A stretch of DNA of 22,921 bases from CSP1-8 sp049688015. GTDB taxonomy: Bacteria > Desulfobacterota > Deferrimicrobia > Deferrimicrobiales > Deferrimicrobiaceae. This document shows, one piece after another, positions 8,101 through 14,931 of this stretch (position 1 is the first letter of the stretch; each line of letters starts with the position of its first letter). The notes under the pieces are model-generated. The model was not told the DNA's origin. It saw only the letters and a list, made by a program, of their open reading frames with translations, and made no database searches. Made by a program: the position numbers and the translations under genes. The stretch is taken from assembly GCA_049688015.1 (NCBI GenBank), contig JBAVJZ010000112.1:1-22921 (forward strand), in the 5' to 3' direction.

Positions 8101-9561
8101 ATGGCCAAGGAAAAAGGCAAAAACCGTGCGTTGCGCGTGACCGCCGGCCTTCTTGCGGCCCTGACGCTTGCCATCCTCGCACTCGTCCTTTTTATCGACA
8201 TCGGCAGGTACCGGCCAAGGCTCGAAACCGAGGCGTCCCGGATCCTCGGGCTGGATGTCAAGATCCGCGGGGAGATGAAAATCGAGTACTTTCCCCCGTT
8301 CGGGGTTTCGCTTGGCGATATCGATGTCGCACGTCGCGGGGCAACCGTCGTCCGCGTGGAAAGGATGCGGGCCGGCCTGAAAATCCTCCCTCTGCTTTGG
8401 GGCCAGATCCGCATCCGGCAGGTGGAACTTGTCCGGCCGCAGCTTTCCCTCCTGCGGACCGGAAGCGGTCCGTTCGACTTCGAGCGTTATCTTACCCGGC
8501 CATTTCAGGTCGCCAGGGAGGCCCTGTCCGGTAACCTGGACAGCGTCGATCGGTTCTCGGTATCCGGGGGGATAATCTCCTATGAAAGCAAGGATTCCTC
8601 GATCCGGGCCGAAGTGGATGGGCTCGAACTGGTCATGCGTGACATCACGTTCGGGGAACCGCCCGGGGAGGACCTGTTCCGTACCGTCTCCCTCTCGGGG
8701 AACGTGAAGGCGGCGAGGACGGCCGTAGGAACATGGGAGGCTACGACTCTTGCGTTCGAATTGACGGCGAAGAACGGGAACATCGAGATTCACCCGATTT
8801 CCCTTCACGCGTTCGGCGGGACCGGGGAGGGAAGCCTGTGGATCAATCTCTCGGTGTCGACTCCCCTTGTCAATATCCAGTTCTCGCAAACGGGTTCCGA
8901 CATCGAGCAGCTGTTCATGGCCACCGGCGGGAAACGCGGGCTTCTTGCGGGAAAGGCGGATCTCTCCTGGAACCTGTTCATGAAAGGGGGGGACCCGGAC
9001 GCGTTGACCAGGACGATGACGGGCGACATCTCCTGGAAAGGAAGCGATCTGACGGTCCGGGACTTCGATCCCGATATGCTCCTGTCGTCAACAGGGAAAG
9101 GAAAATCGGCCCCTCTCGCGCGGATGGGTGCCCTCCTCCTGCCCGGCCCGCTCTTCGCGGCGGCCGCCGAAGGACTTTCGGGGCCGGACGCCAGGGCAGG
9201 GAAAGAGGGGGAAGAAGGCCGGATCGATACGCTCGTGTCGCACTGGACCGTAAAGGACGGCAGGTTCGAGGCGGAAGACGTGGCTCTTTCGACGAAAGGG
9301 CACCGGGTCGCTCTCACGGGCGGGATCGACCTCCCGGGCGGGCAGTTCGACAACATCACGGTCGCGCTCGTGGACGACAGGGGCTGTGCCCGCGCCGGGC
9401 AGACCATACAGGGAGCTTTCCGCCTTCCCCGAATCGCGGGGACAATCGCCGCGAAGGGAAAAGAACCCGCCGGGGAGACACCTGCGGGAGTGACGACGGA
9501 GGCCGCCCCGGGCGGGGAGTGCAAGGTGTTCTACGCGGGTACGGTGCCGCCGCCGCAATGA
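8101..9561 (+). CDS. AsmA family protein (N-terminally anchored envelope protein)
   Basis: 486 residues with a basic N-terminus, one hydrophobic anchor (about 13-33), and then a mainly beta-strand periplasmic body. The conserved AsmA opening IDIGRYRPRLETEASRILGLDVKI follows the anchor in split form (about 32-55), and internal segments such as the PPFGVSLGDIDVA stretch and the ISWKGSDLTVRDFD region match the AsmA repeat pattern. AsmA-like proteins are bridge-type proteins implicated in phospholipid and outer-membrane assembly in Gram-negative bacteria. It is shorter than E. coli AsmA (617). GGAGGG 5 nt before the ATG supports the start. It ends convergently only 3 nt from the CHAD gene, with no terminator between. 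Family assignment is good; the transported lipid is unknown. Confidence 0.88.
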   Translation: MAKEKGKNRALRVTAGLLAALTLAILALVLFIDIGRYRPRLETEASRILGLDVKIRGEMKIEYFPPFGVSLGDIDVARRGATVVRVERMRAGLKILPLLWGQIRIRQVELVRPQLSLLRTGSGPFDFERYLTRPFQVAREALSGNLDSVDRFSVSGGIISYESKDSSIRAEVDGLELVMRDITFGEPPGEDLFRTVSLSGNVKAARTAVGTWEATTLAFELTAKNGNIEIHPISLHAFGGTGEGSLWINLSVSTPLVNIQFSQTGSDIEQLFMATGGKRGLLAGKADLSWNLFMKGGDPDALTRTMTGDISWKGSDLTVRDFDPDMLLSSTGKGKSAPLARMGALLLPGPLFAAAAEGLSGPDARAGKEGEEGRIDTLVSHWTVKDGRFEAEDVALSTKGHRVALTGGIDLPGGQFDNITVALVDDRGCARAGQTIQGAFRLPRIAGTIAAKGKEPAGETPAGVTTEAAPGGECKVFYAGTVPPPQ

Positions 9562-9564
9562 CGG

Positions 9565-11133
9565 TCAGCTTGCCCCCTTTTTGAATGGTTCCGATGCCGT
9601 AGGGAAAAGATCCCGGAAAGACTTCCGGTTTGCGTGCGATGCGAATTCGGCGAAGGTTTTTGCAAAGGTACCTTGCAACGTCTGCTTTTCCCGGTTCAGC
9701 GTTCCCACCAGGCTGCCGATGGCCAATGGCGTTTTTTCCGCCTGCCGACCGGTTTCCCGGAGTTCCCGGGCGACATCCAGGAGATATCGTTCCTGGACAC
9801 GAAGATCATTATAGGATCCCAACAGGTCCTGCAGTTTCTTCAATTGTCCGATCTGGACACGTATCTTCCGGGGGGGAAACAGGCGGGAGAAGAATTCCAG
9901 AAGGTATCGCAGTTCCTTGCAACTGATCCGAAGAAGATGCAGCCCCTCGCCTTTCGGGTCGTCGAGGACCCGGTTCCCCTCCTCGAGAACGCGCTCGTAT
10001 TGCTTGCGGATCCTTCTTTGCGCCACGTCGCGTATGGGAAGCGCGGCATCGGGGGCCGTCGGATCATCCGTTCCCGGTTTCTGCAGAAACTCGTCCCATT
10101 CCCGAAACAGTTTCCTGAATGTTCCCGACTTGCCTCGCCGGATGACCTCGCGGAATTCCCGGGAGCGTTTCTTTCGCAGGTAATCGAACAACGGATCGAT
10201 GTCGTCCCGCAGGGATGCGGGAAGCATTTCCTTGCAGGCGTCTTCGTTCAGGAGATAGACGTCCAGATCCCGCAGCGGGTTGAAAGTCTTCCTAACAGAA
10301 GACAGTTCTTTCCGGAACCGTCGAGCCGTCTCTGCCGGGAACACGCGCTTCATCTGGCTCAAGGCCGAACGGGTTCGACGCAGAGCCACCCGATAATCAT
10401 GGAGAAATTCCGTATCCAGGTCTTTTCCCAGATTTTCTGCGTTGACCCGCATTACCCGCAGCAGGAAACGCAACACGATCTTTACGGCCTCGTCCGAGCG
10501 CATCCCGGGATCGAGCGGTATGTCCGGTTTCGTGGAATACCCGCCCGGCTCTTCCCCGCTTTCTTTCATCGCCGCGAAGAAGACATCATCCTTTTCCTGT
10601 GCGGTGAATCCGGCTTCCTCCAACCGCTTGCGAACTTCCCGGGATTCCCCCATGTTTCCTCTCGCCGGTTTCCACCAAAGGGTTACCGCCAGCACCGGGG
10701 CGTCCGTGCCCGGCAGGATTCGATTTTCCTCATGAAGGATACGAGCCACGGTTTTCCCCTCGCGGTTCGCAATACAATACGGCGTCGACCGGGAATGCAG
10801 TTCCGCAAGTTTCCGGAGCGCCCGGACATTTACGATCGGTGCCAGCTTTTTTTTGAGAACACCCTCGGGAATATCCCGGAGGAAGACGGGAGGAGCGGTG
10901 AATTCCGCATGGTGGATGGGTACTGCTTCGAACAGTCTGCGCAGGAACAGCGTGGATCCGGCCGTACACAAAACCAGCGACCGATGATACAGGCGCCAGT
11001 CGAACGTATCGTAGAAGGAAATGGTCTCCGATCGGGATCGCTCCGTTCGAACCGGATACCGGTCGGCCAGTTCACGGATCAATCGCCCGATATCATATCC
11101 GTCCGGAAAACGGTATTTCAGGGGAATGAGCAT
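9565..11133 (-). CDS. CYTH-like/CHAD domain protein (polyphosphate binding)
   Basis: 522 residues, last gene of the polyphosphate operon. Residues 1 to about 195 resemble a CYTH triphosphate-tunnel domain (ISFYDTFDWRLYHRSLVLC at 38-56, FLRRL at 63-67) but the catalytic ExExK signature expected at the N-terminus is absent (it reads PLKYRF), so it is probably not an active phosphohydrolase. CHAD spans about 215-500: LHDYRVALRRTRSAL (244-258) and a second HLLRISCKELRYLLEF repeat carry the conserved His, Arg and Lys that line a basic surface. CHAD domains bind inorganic polyphosphate and localise to granules in other bacteria. Start: ATG at 11133 with AGAGG 8 nt upstream. Gap to sixA is 72 nt. 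Localising or buffering polyphosphate for the two PPK2 enzymes is inference from context. Confidence 0.88.
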   Translation of the reverse strand: MLIPLKYRFPDGYDIGRLIRELADRYPVRTERSRSETISFYDTFDWRLYHRSLVLCTAGSTLFLRRLFEAVPIHHAEFTAPPVFLRDIPEGVLKKKLAPIVNVRALRKLAELHSRSTPYCIANREGKTVARILHEENRILPGTDAPVLAVTLWWKPARGNMGESREVRKRLEEAGFTAQEKDDVFFAAMKESGEEPGGYSTKPDIPLDPGMRSDEAVKIVLRFLLRVMRVNAENLGKDLDTEFLHDYRVALRRTRSALSQMKRVFPAETARRFRKELSSVRKTFNPLRDLDVYLLNEDACKEMLPASLRDDIDPLFDYLRKKRSREFREVIRRGKSGTFRKLFREWDEFLQKPGTDDPTAPDAALPIRDVAQRRIRKQYERVLEEGNRVLDDPKGEGLHLLRISCKELRYLLEFFSRLFPPRKIRVQIGQLKKLQDLLGSYNDLRVQERYLLDVARELRETGRQAEKTPLAIGSLVGTLNREKQTLQGTFAKTFAEFASHANRKSFRDLFPTASEPFKKGAS

Positions 11134-11205
11134 TCCGGGGACCTCTGTCCGTCGAAGAGAGGGTTCTTGTCGCGTTCCTGCGGATCCTGACGGGAAACGA
11201 TCAGG

Positions 11206-11715
11206 TCAAATGGAATCCACCAGGTGGCGTTTCGGATAATCAAAAAAGACGGTTTCCCCTTTTCCTTCGCGTACGTTCTTCCAGCTGGATACCGCGAACC
11301 GGATGCCGTACACGCCGGTGGTAGGAATAGTATAAACCGGGCCTTTTTCAAGCAACATTTCCGCCAGGTCGCCCAGGTCCGGATTGTGCCCGAACAGCAT
11401 GATGGTGCCGTGCCCGTCATCCTGGTTTCGCACGATTTCGAGCAGCGCCCTTGCACCGGAATGATACAACTTGTCGTCGTATCGAATCTTCTTCCTGGGA
11501 TACCCGATCTCCGCGGCAATGGAAGTGGCGGTCTTCTTCGCCCTCTTCGCGGGACTCGACAGGATCAGGTCCGGCATCACTTGCCTTTCCTTCAACTTTT
11601 TCCCCATGAAGGGGGCATCCCGTTTCCCTCGTTTGTTCAGGGGCCTGTCGAAATCCTCCAGGCTGCTGTCCTTCCAGCTCGATTTGGCGTGTCTCACCAG
11701 GAAGACGGTTTTCAT
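11206..11715 (-). CDS. sixA: SixA-like phosphohistidine phosphatase (histidine phosphatase family)
   Basis: 169 residues, the small size typical of SixA. The catalytic RHA motif is Arg8-His9 (His9 forms the phosphohistidine intermediate), with Arg58 in SSPAKRAKKTA and the second catalytic His110 in LFGHNPDL. E. coli SixA removes phosphate from phosphohistidine on phosphotransfer domains and PTS proteins; related members may act on small phosphorylated compounds. Lying between a PPK2 gene and a CHAD gene, it may instead act on phospho-enzymes or phosphate metabolites linked to polyphosphate, but that is inference. The ribosome binding site is weak (GGGATGG about 8 nt upstream), consistent with reading from the operon transcript. 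Confidence 0.88.
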   Translation of the reverse strand: MKTVFLVRHAKSSWKDSSLEDFDRPLNKRGKRDAPFMGKKLKERQVMPDLILSSPAKRAKKTATSIAAEIGYPRKKIRYDDKLYHSGARALLEIVRNQDDGHGTIMLFGHNPDLGDLAEMLLEKGPVYTIPTTGVYGIRFAVSSWKNVREGKGETVFFDYPKRHLVDSI

Positions 11716-11763
11716 CAGGCGACCATCCCGTCGGCTCTTAAAACCCGCTCTGTCGTCCCGGCA

Positions 11764-12798
11764 TTATCCCGGCAATTCCATTCCCGTCATGAGGTGATCT
11801 TCCATGTATTTGATCTCCTCGATGCCGGACACAACGACCTCGGGATCGATCACGAGTTCTTCCTGCGGGATCTTGTTGTCATACTCGACTCTGGAAAGGA
11901 TGTGCTTGATGCAGTTGAGCCTCGCTTTTTTCTTGTTGTCGGAACGGATGATGGTCCAGGGGGAAATGGTCCGGTTCGTTTCATTGAGCATCTGGAACTT
12001 CCTTATGGTGTAATCATCCCATTTTTCCTGGGCTTCCCTGTCCACCGGGGAGATCTTGTATTGCTTGAGGGGATCCTTCATCCTCGATTGGAACCGGCGA
12101 ATCTGTTCTTCCTTGGAAACGGAGAAAAAGAACTTGAACAAAATGATTCCGTTCTTGACCAGAATCTCCTCGATCAACGGCACGTCTTTCAAGAATCGTT
12201 TATGTTCCTCGTCCGTACAGAATCCCATCGTCGGCTCCACCATGGCCCGGTTGTACCAGCTCCGGTCGAACAGCACGATTTCCCCACCGGAGGGAAGCTG
12301 CTGGAAATATCGCTGAAAATACCATTGTGTCCGTTCCCTGTCGCTCGGCTTCAGCAGTGCGACGACTCGGGCGCCCCGTGGATTGAGATGCTCCACGATC
12401 CTCTTGATCGTCCCGCCCTTTCCGGCGGCATCGCGCCCCTCAAAAATCAACAGGACCTTTTGCTCTTTTGCGATGATATGTTTCTGCCATTTCAACAGCT
12501 CGATCTGCAGCTTTTGCAGTTCTTCCTCGTATTTGAGGGTGAATTTACTCACCCAGACGGCCTTACGGTTTTTCCCTTTTTTCCTGTCGATGAAGCTTAT
12601 CGCGGTGTGCTCTTTTAATGCTTCCTTTTTCTTTTTCCCTTTTATCTTCCCTTTTTTTCTTCCTTCGTGCTTTTTTCCCTCTTCCCCTTTCGCAGCCTTT
12701 TTCTCTTCTATCTCGATAACCTCTGCAATGTTCTCCGGATTTTTCGCCTTCACGTCTTTGTGCCTCTTTTTGTCTTTCCCTGCTTTTCCCTTTGCCAT
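11764..12798 (-). CDS. ppk2: Polyphosphate kinase 2 family protein with lysine-rich N-terminal tail
   Basis: 344 residues. Residues about 82-320 are a complete PPK2 domain: Walker A GRDAAGKGGTIKR (121-133), the RTQWYFQRY segment (156-164), Walker B FDRSWYNRA (177-185), EPTMGFC (188-194) and IIRSDNKKKARLNC near 281-294. PPK2 enzymes transfer phosphate from polyphosphate to nucleoside phosphates; the single domain and EGRDAAGKGGTIKR...NPRGARVVAL pattern fit class I (NDP to NTP), though class cannot be proven here. Residues 1-75 form a low-complexity tail with 21 lysines in the first 60. The start at 12798 is preferred over a frame start 24 nt upstream because AAAGGGGGG lies 5 nt before it. Second of two tandem PPK2 genes; gap to the upstream one is 54 nt. 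Confidence 0.92.
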   Translation of the reverse strand: MAKGKAGKDKKRHKDVKAKNPENIAEVIEIEEKKAAKGEEGKKHEGRKKGKIKGKKKKEALKEHTAISFIDRKKGKNRKAVWVSKFTLKYEEELQKLQIELLKWQKHIIAKEQKVLLIFEGRDAAGKGGTIKRIVEHLNPRGARVVALLKPSDRERTQWYFQRYFQQLPSGGEIVLFDRSWYNRAMVEPTMGFCTDEEHKRFLKDVPLIEEILVKNGIILFKFFFSVSKEEQIRRFQSRMKDPLKQYKISPVDREAQEKWDDYTIRKFQMLNETNRTISPWTIIRSDNKKKARLNCIKHILSRVEYDNKIPQEELVIDPEVVVSGIEEIKYMEDHLMTGMELPG

Positions 12799-12852
12799 CT
12801 TGCCCCCCTTTTTACAACGCAATCCTCTTTGACGGCCCGAAACGGTTCGAAA

Positions 12853-13800
12853 TCATGCCAGCAATTTCCCATGTTTTTTCAGTTGTTTCTTCATGATCCG
12901 CAGCTCCTTGTCCCCCGGGATTACGATCGCCGGATCCAGGGAAAAATCGAACTCCCTGCTTCTTCCCTTGTACGGCACCGAATTGAGGATCAGCTTCATC
13001 GTCTCCCGCCTGGCCAGATGCTTGTTGTCCGACCGGATGATCCACCACGGGGAATGTCTCGTGTGGGTCTTTTTCAGGAGCATGAATTTTTTTTCCGTGA
13101 ATTCATCCCAGAGATTCTGGGCCTGCAGGTCGACCTCCGAAAGTTTCCACTGCCGGAGGGGATCGTTCTTTCTCCTTTCGAAACGCTTCTTCTGCTCCTC
13201 CCTGGTCACCGAGAAATAGAGTTTCAGCAATATGGTCCTGCCGGCATCCTCGAGGAAATTCTGCTCATACGTGACGACTTTTTTCAGGAACCGCCGATAT
13301 TGATCCTCGGTGCAAAATCCCATCACAGGCTCCACCAGGGCCCGGTTGTACCAGCTCCTGTCGAACAAAACGATCTCGCCCGCACGGGGAAAGTGCTCGA
13401 TATACCGCTTGATATGGAGTTCCGTCTTCTGGTCCTCGGTCGGCTTCCCCAGTGCGACGACGCGGTATCGTTTCTCGTTCATGTACCGGGTAATCCGCCG
13501 GATCGTTCCGCCTTTCCCGGAGGCGTCCCGTCCGTCGAAAAGAATGACCATTTTCTTGCCGGTTTTTTCCAGGTGGCGCTGCAGCTTGATCAGTTCCGCC
13601 TGGTACGGCTTCAACTCCTCCGTTTCGTGATGGAATTTCAATGCCTGCTTGATGATTTCCTCTTTTTCCCTCTTCTTGAGTTGATCCTGGATTTGCTGAA
13701 TCTTCTTTTTCGAATCGGCGGTTTTTGTTTTCGGCTCCACTTTCCTGACCGCATCCATGATCTGCGCCGACTGGCCCCCCTGTCCTTTTGCGATTTTCAT
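12853..13800 (-). CDS. ppk2: Polyphosphate kinase 2 family protein (second paralogue)
   Basis: 315 residues. PPK2 domain at about 58-290: Walker A GRDASGKGGTIRR (90-102), Walker B FDRSWYNRA (146-154), EPVMGFCTEDQY and IIRSDNKHLARRETMKLIL. It differs from the neighbouring PPK2 in the nucleotide-side segment (RTQWYFQRY replaced by KTELHIKRY), so the two may prefer different acceptors. The first about 55 residues are charged and predicted helical, without the extreme lysine tail of its neighbour. The start at 13800 is chosen because GGAG lies 5 nt upstream; an in-frame GTG at 13806 overlaps that site. It follows the metallophosphoesterase by 17 nt, so the two are almost certainly co-transcribed. 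Confidence 0.92.
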   Translation of the reverse strand: MKIAKGQGGQSAQIMDAVRKVEPKTKTADSKKKIQQIQDQLKKREKEEIIKQALKFHHETEELKPYQAELIKLQRHLEKTGKKMVILFDGRDASGKGGTIRRITRYMNEKRYRVVALGKPTEDQKTELHIKRYIEHFPRAGEIVLFDRSWYNRALVEPVMGFCTEDQYRRFLKKVVTYEQNFLEDAGRTILLKLYFSVTREEQKKRFERRKNDPLRQWKLSEVDLQAQNLWDEFTEKKFMLLKKTHTRHSPWWIIRSDNKHLARRETMKLILNSVPYKGRSREFDFSLDPAIVIPGDKELRIMKKQLKKHGKLLA

Positions 13801-13817
13801 GGTCACTCCGGTACCGG

Positions 13818-14549
13818 CTAATTCAATTTTCTTCCTGTCCGGTACATTTCCCCATAACTATCCGGAAGTCCGTTATTTTTCAATCCCCTGACCACCTCTT
13901 CCACGGAGTACGGTATGCGGAAATGCTCCACCGTTATCTTCCCCGGGGAAACCGTCAGTATGGCGAACGACGAACGCGGGTCCCCGTCGAACGGGCGCCC
14001 CACGCTACCCGGATTGATGAAGTGAACGCCGTCGACGATGGAATGGAACGGGATGTGGGTGTGCCCCAGGATATACGCCTGGAACGGCGACTCCCTCGCC
14101 AGGGTCCGGAAACGGCTTTCCGGATTGTCCGGGGACGAGGCGTTTTCCTCTTCCTCGTCGAAGTCGCCGTGGATGATGCGGATGCGGAGACCCTCCATCG
14201 TGACAACGGCTTCCTCCGGCAGGGATTTCAGGTACTCCCTATTATCCGGAAGAAGCTTTTCGCATGTCCAGTAATACATTGCGCGCTTCTCTTCCTTCCT
14301 GGGTTTACCCAGTGGTTCCCCCTTCAAAATCGACAGCACCCGTTTATCGGCATTTCCCGCGATGCAGACGGGTGTCGTTCTCCTGCGAAACCACTCGATC
14401 GTCTCGTTCGGAAACGTGCTGTACACGGTCAGGTCGCCCGCGTTGACGATCCGGTCGAACAGGTCCGGATTGACGACATGGTTTTCGATCGCCTTGAGCG
14501 CCGGGTAATTGGCGTGGATATCGCTCAATACGAGGAGTTTCTTCATCAT
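13818..14549 (-). CDS. YfcE-like calcineurin-type metallophosphoesterase, first gene of the polyphosphate operon
   Basis: About 243 residues with all core metallophosphoesterase motifs: SDIH (Asp10, His12), NAGD (Asp39), AGNAD (Asn66), a HGDF histidine and GHTHIPF near the C-terminal half. The GNAD form of the usual GNHD is normal in the YfcE/MJ0936-like branch. These are two-metal phosphodiesterases or phosphatases; the substrate cannot be read from sequence. Paired ATG codons at 14549 and 14546 start the conserved MKKLLVLSD; an upstream GTG at 14585 overlaps the ribosome-binding sequence itself and is disfavoured. A 10-codon frame upstream ends on the start codon (see separate entry). Being first in an operon with two PPK2 genes, it may remove phosphate from a nucleotide or polyphosphate-derived product, which is inference. 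Confidence 0.88.
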   Translation of the reverse strand: MMKKLLVLSDIHANYPALKAIENHVVNPDLFDRIVNAGDLTVYSTFPNETIEWFRRRTTPVCIAGNADKRVLSILKGEPLGKPRKEEKRAMYYWTCEKLLPDNREYLKSLPEEAVVTMEGLRIRIIHGDFDEEEENASSPDNPESRFRTLARESPFQAYILGHTHIPFHSIVDGVHFINPGSVGRPFDGDPRSSFAILTVSPGKITVEHFRIPYSVEEVVRGLKNNGLPDSYGEMYRTGRKLN

Positions 14550-14578
14550 CGTCTTCGGTCGTGTCGTTCGTTGCTCAC
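14546..14578 (-). CDS. Possible 10-codon leader peptide coupled to the metallophosphoesterase
   Basis: GTG at 14578 lies 7 nt after a strong GAGGAGG and encodes MSNERHDRRR, then TGA at 14548-14546, which overlaps the metallophosphoesterase ATG codons. The main gene has no good ribosome binding site of its own, so it may be translated by re-initiation after this small frame. The peptide has 5 basic residues of 10. It is too short to prove by sequence; alternatively the ribosome binding site serves the main start over an unusually long spacer. Confidence 0.35.
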   Translation of the reverse strand: MSNERHDRRR

Positions 14579-14600
14579 TGTGCACCTCCTCTTGTGCACA
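14579..14600 (-). promoter_or_regulatory. Perfect 7-bp inverted repeat with the Shine-Dalgarno in its loop
   Basis: TGTGCAC and GTGCACA flank an 8-nt loop, AAGAGGAG on the transcript strand. The Shine-Dalgarno core is in the loop and the right arm is partly complementary-bound, so folding could gate ribosome access. The same sequence as DNA is a symmetric 22-bp operator-like site. Which role it has is not shown. Confidence 0.5.
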
Positions 14601-14639
14601 CCGATAGCGGGTCGCTCGATACGCGGTCCCATAGGATTG

Positions 14640-14668
14640 ATTTTCCCTTCATTCCGCCCTTGTGGCAA
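14640..14668 (-). promoter_or_regulatory. Candidate sigma70 promoter of the polyphosphate operon
   Basis: On the minus strand TTGCCA (14668-14663) is followed after exactly 17 nt by GAAAAT (14645-14640), matching five and four of six consensus bases. Transcription would begin near 14633, giving a leader that contains the 14579-14600 inverted repeat. A weaker pair (TTGATT, 18 nt, TATGCG) lies farther upstream. Confidence 0.4.
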
Positions 14669-14796
14669 CACCGGGCCCTTGTCTACGCTTTGGAGCCTGC
14701 ACCATCCGCATACTTCCGGAAACCGCCGGGAATCAAAGGGAATATGCTGCGGAACAACGGACAAAACAGGAGAAAACGGTGCAAGTACGCGAAATA

Positions 14797-14820
14797 TCAG
14801 GTCGGGACGGCAGGACCTGA
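14797..14820. repeat. Inverted repeat with tRNA-like 3'-end sequence
   Basis: TCAGGTC (14797-14803) and GACCTGA (14814-14820) are perfectly complementary around a 10-nt loop. Read on the minus strand, 14826-14800 looks like the T-arm and acceptor 3' strand of a tRNA: a TTCAGGT loop, CCTGC stem, CGTCCCG acceptor and ACC. The conserved A of the T-loop is missing and there is no upstream D or anticodon arm, so it is not a functional tRNA. Confidence 0.35.
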
Positions 14821-14859
14821 ATCTGGTTCAAGCTACCGAATTTAAAGAAAAAATATATC

Positions 14860-14890
14860 TTGACCCCCTTTCAACATTCCTGAATACTCT
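14860..14890 (+). promoter_or_regulatory. Candidate promoter of the TctC-type gene
   Basis: TTGACC at 14860-14865 follows an A/T-rich stretch resembling an UP element. The best -10 candidates, AATACT (17-nt spacing) and TACTCT (19-nt spacing), are weak. Support comes mainly from the -35 and the location about 65 nt upstream of the gene. Confidence 0.3.
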
Positions 14891-14931
14891 CGTCCATAAG
14901 GCACACATCATGTAAGTGGAGGTCGGGGAAG

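Larger units (their letters stand above)
14601..14931. other. Intergenic region between the polyphosphate operon and the TctC-type gene
   Basis: About 330 bp with no convincing protein gene on either strand. It holds the candidate minus-strand promoter described above, an inverted repeat TCAGGTC/GACCTGA at 14797-14820 overlapping a degenerate tRNA-3'-end-like sequence, and an AT-rich tract at 14840-14860 unlike the GC-rich surroundings. TTGACC at 14860-14865 directly after that tract is a good -35 match, with weak -10 candidates 17-19 nt later, and probably drives the plus-strand gene. Confidence 0.5.

Noticed and set aside
9634..11190. A 518-codon open frame antisense to the CHAD gene
   Set aside because: No domain signature, and the sense strand has CHAD repeats and operon context.
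12574..12798. Programmed frameshift in the PPK2 lysine-rich tail
   Set aside because: A-rich slippery-looking heptamers exist, but the zero frame continues straight into a complete PPK2 domain and no alternative product is recognisable.
14800..14826. Functional tRNA gene on the minus strand
   Set aside because: Only a T-arm and acceptor-like 3' piece is present, with a missing T-loop A and no D or anticodon arm; kept only as a low-interest finding.
14561..14845. Small plus-strand frame in the 14601-14931 intergenic region
   Set aside because: No ribosome binding site, no recognisable sequence, and composition like the surrounding non-coding DNA.
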